From Lentibacillus daqui (GTDB lineage: Bacteria > Bacillota > Bacilli > Bacillales > Amphibacillaceae): a stretch of DNA of 64,000 nucleotides. Location: NCBI RefSeq assembly GCF_027186265.1, contig NZ_CP114176.1:1984001-2048000 (forward strand), in the 5' to 3' direction. Positions within the stretch are counted from its first letter, which is position 1; every line of letters begins with the position of its first letter. Both the position numbers and the translations under genes were made by a program. This document shows, piece after piece, positions 63,227-64,000 of this stretch. The notes under the pieces are model-generated. The model saw only the letters and a list, made by a program, of their open reading frames with translations, made no database searches and was not told where the DNA came from.

Positions 63227-64000
63227 TTAATTAACCAAACTTTTTCCAGCTTTTTTTGCTCCAGTAGATTTTGTCAGGCCTGGTCGATTTAACCGAAAGA
63301 TAGAAATGTCATGGTCGGTTTTCCCCGAGACAGCCAATTGTGATAAAATCTCTCCTACTACACTTGCAAATTTAAATCCATGTCCAGAGAATCCGGCCGC
63401 AATGGAAATATGAGAATGCTCCGGATGCTTATCAATGATAAAGTGACCATCCGGGGTTCTTGTATACATACAGATGACACCTTTTTTCAAAGCTCCTGAT
63501 GCTTTGGGCATGAATTTATCCAAGAATTCGCGTATATGACCTTCATCTGTTTCTTTAAACCCGAATTCACGATTCATTGTGTCTGGATCAACCGCATCAA
63601 CATACTCATGTCTTCCTACCTTGACACCGCATCCGCCAAACGTTGGAAAACCATAATATATCGCTCTGTTATTACCGTTTGGTACTTCAACCATAAATGT
63701 AGGGAATTCGTTCGCATGGAATAATGTTTCATTAGGCTCAAACCACGCAACAGGCTGACGAGTTGGAACAAGTGGTAAATCGAGTCCTACTTTGGAAGCC
63801 AATTTTCCACTCCAGGAGCCAGCACTGATAATTAACCTATCTGCAGTAAATGTTCCCTTCCCGGTAATTACTTTTACGGAATCATCATACACCTTAATGT
63901 CTTTTACGGGATCATTTACAGAAAACTCAGCTCCATGAAATTTCCCCAGTTCCCGGTATGCCTGGATACAGTTTTCACTAAACAAAAATCCTGAATTTGG
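63227..64000 (-). CDS. Monomeric sarcosine oxidase / N-methyltryptophan oxidase, partial
   Basis: The C-terminal 257 residues of a flavin amine oxidase; the frame is open at base 64000 (PNSGFLFSENC...), so the N-terminal FAD-binding motif is outside. The family is shown by GVICMYTRTPDGHFIID, whose cysteine is the site of covalent FAD attachment in monomeric sarcosine oxidase, and by the C-terminal GFSGHGFKFASVVGE. It would oxidise N-methyl amino acids such as sarcosine to glycine, formaldehyde and peroxide; glycine can become serine, a substrate for the neighbouring SdaAA/SdaAB. Sarcosine versus N-methyltryptophan cannot be told from this fragment. The protein ends in a basic tail. Confidence 0.9.
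   Translation of the reverse strand, partial: PNSGFLFSENCIQAYRELGKFHGAEFSVNDPVKDIKVYDDSVKVITGKGTFTADRLIISAGSWSGKLASKVGLDLPLVPTRQPVAWFEPNETLFHANEFPTFMVEVPNGNNRAIYYGFPTFGGCGVKVGRHEYVDAVDPDTMNREFGFKETDEGHIREFLDKFMPKASGALKKGVICMYTRTPDGHFIIDKHPEHSHISIAAGFSGHGFKFASVVGEILSQLAVSGKTDHDISIFRLNRPGLTKSTGAKKAGKSLVN

Noticed and set aside
1..64000. CRISPR arrays, tRNA/rRNA genes, T-boxes, lysine or FMN riboswitches, phage genes, toxin-antitoxin pairs, transposases
   Set aside because: None recognised on either strand when reading the intergenic regions.

Overview
This window is a chromosomal core segment of a low-GC, endospore-forming Firmicute of the family Bacillaceae. Gene order follows the Bacillus subtilis spoIIIE-to-sdaAB region, read backwards here. 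The presence of spoVFA/spoVFB, spoIIIE, tepA and codY, together with protein divergence from B. subtilis, suggests a relative of Virgibacillus, Oceanobacillus or Lentibacillus; the genus is an inference. Almost every gene is on the minus strand. The one clear plus-strand gene is a small DUF1128 gene between rnc and smc. I saw no tRNA, rRNA, CRISPR array, transposase or prophage gene.

Layout in transcription order, from high to low coordinates. 64000-61490: end of a sarcosine/N-methyltryptophan oxidase gene, then the two L-serine dehydratase subunits. 61433-49325: recG, then the lipid cluster fapR-plsX-fabD-fabG-acpP with a clear FapR operator, then rnc, smc, ftsY and ylxM. 49311-42647: ffh, rpsP, khpA, ylqD, rimM, trmD, rplS with its leader RNA, lepB, rbgA and rnhB, covering protein targeting and ribosome or tRNA maturation. 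42622-41890: decayed ylqG and ylqH. 41857-36483: sucC, sucD, dprA and topA. 36410-31690: a repeat element, an unrecognised small gene, then xerC-hslV-hslU-codY. 31600-30849: an almost empty stretch and a truncated swrB, where the flagellar/chemotaxis operon sits in B. subtilis. 30629-23848: rpsB, tsf, pyrH, frr, uppS, cdsA and rasP. 23724-9068: polC, the rimP-nusA-ylxR-ylxQ-infB-ylxP-rbfA cluster, truB, ribF, rpsO and pnp. 8945-1: ylxY, mlpA, ylmC, spoVFA-spoVFB-asd-dapG-dapA (lysine, diaminopimelate and spore dipicolinate), tepA, ylzJ and the start of spoIIIE/ftsK.

The most striking signal is reductive evolution within a conserved backbone. The flagellar/chemotaxis operon is absent from between codY and rpsB, leaving a swrB relic without its membrane anchor. 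The ylqG and ylqH (FlhB-like) genes, about 11 kb away, are broken by frameshifts, a stop codon and truncation, which fits loss of flagellar export. Relative to B. subtilis the window also lacks rnjB, proS, dxr and trmFO at their usual places. A family of short non-coding repeats with TGTTCAAAAAG terminal inverted repeats and likely 5-6 bp target duplications is scattered between genes, including at the dxr and trmFO gaps.
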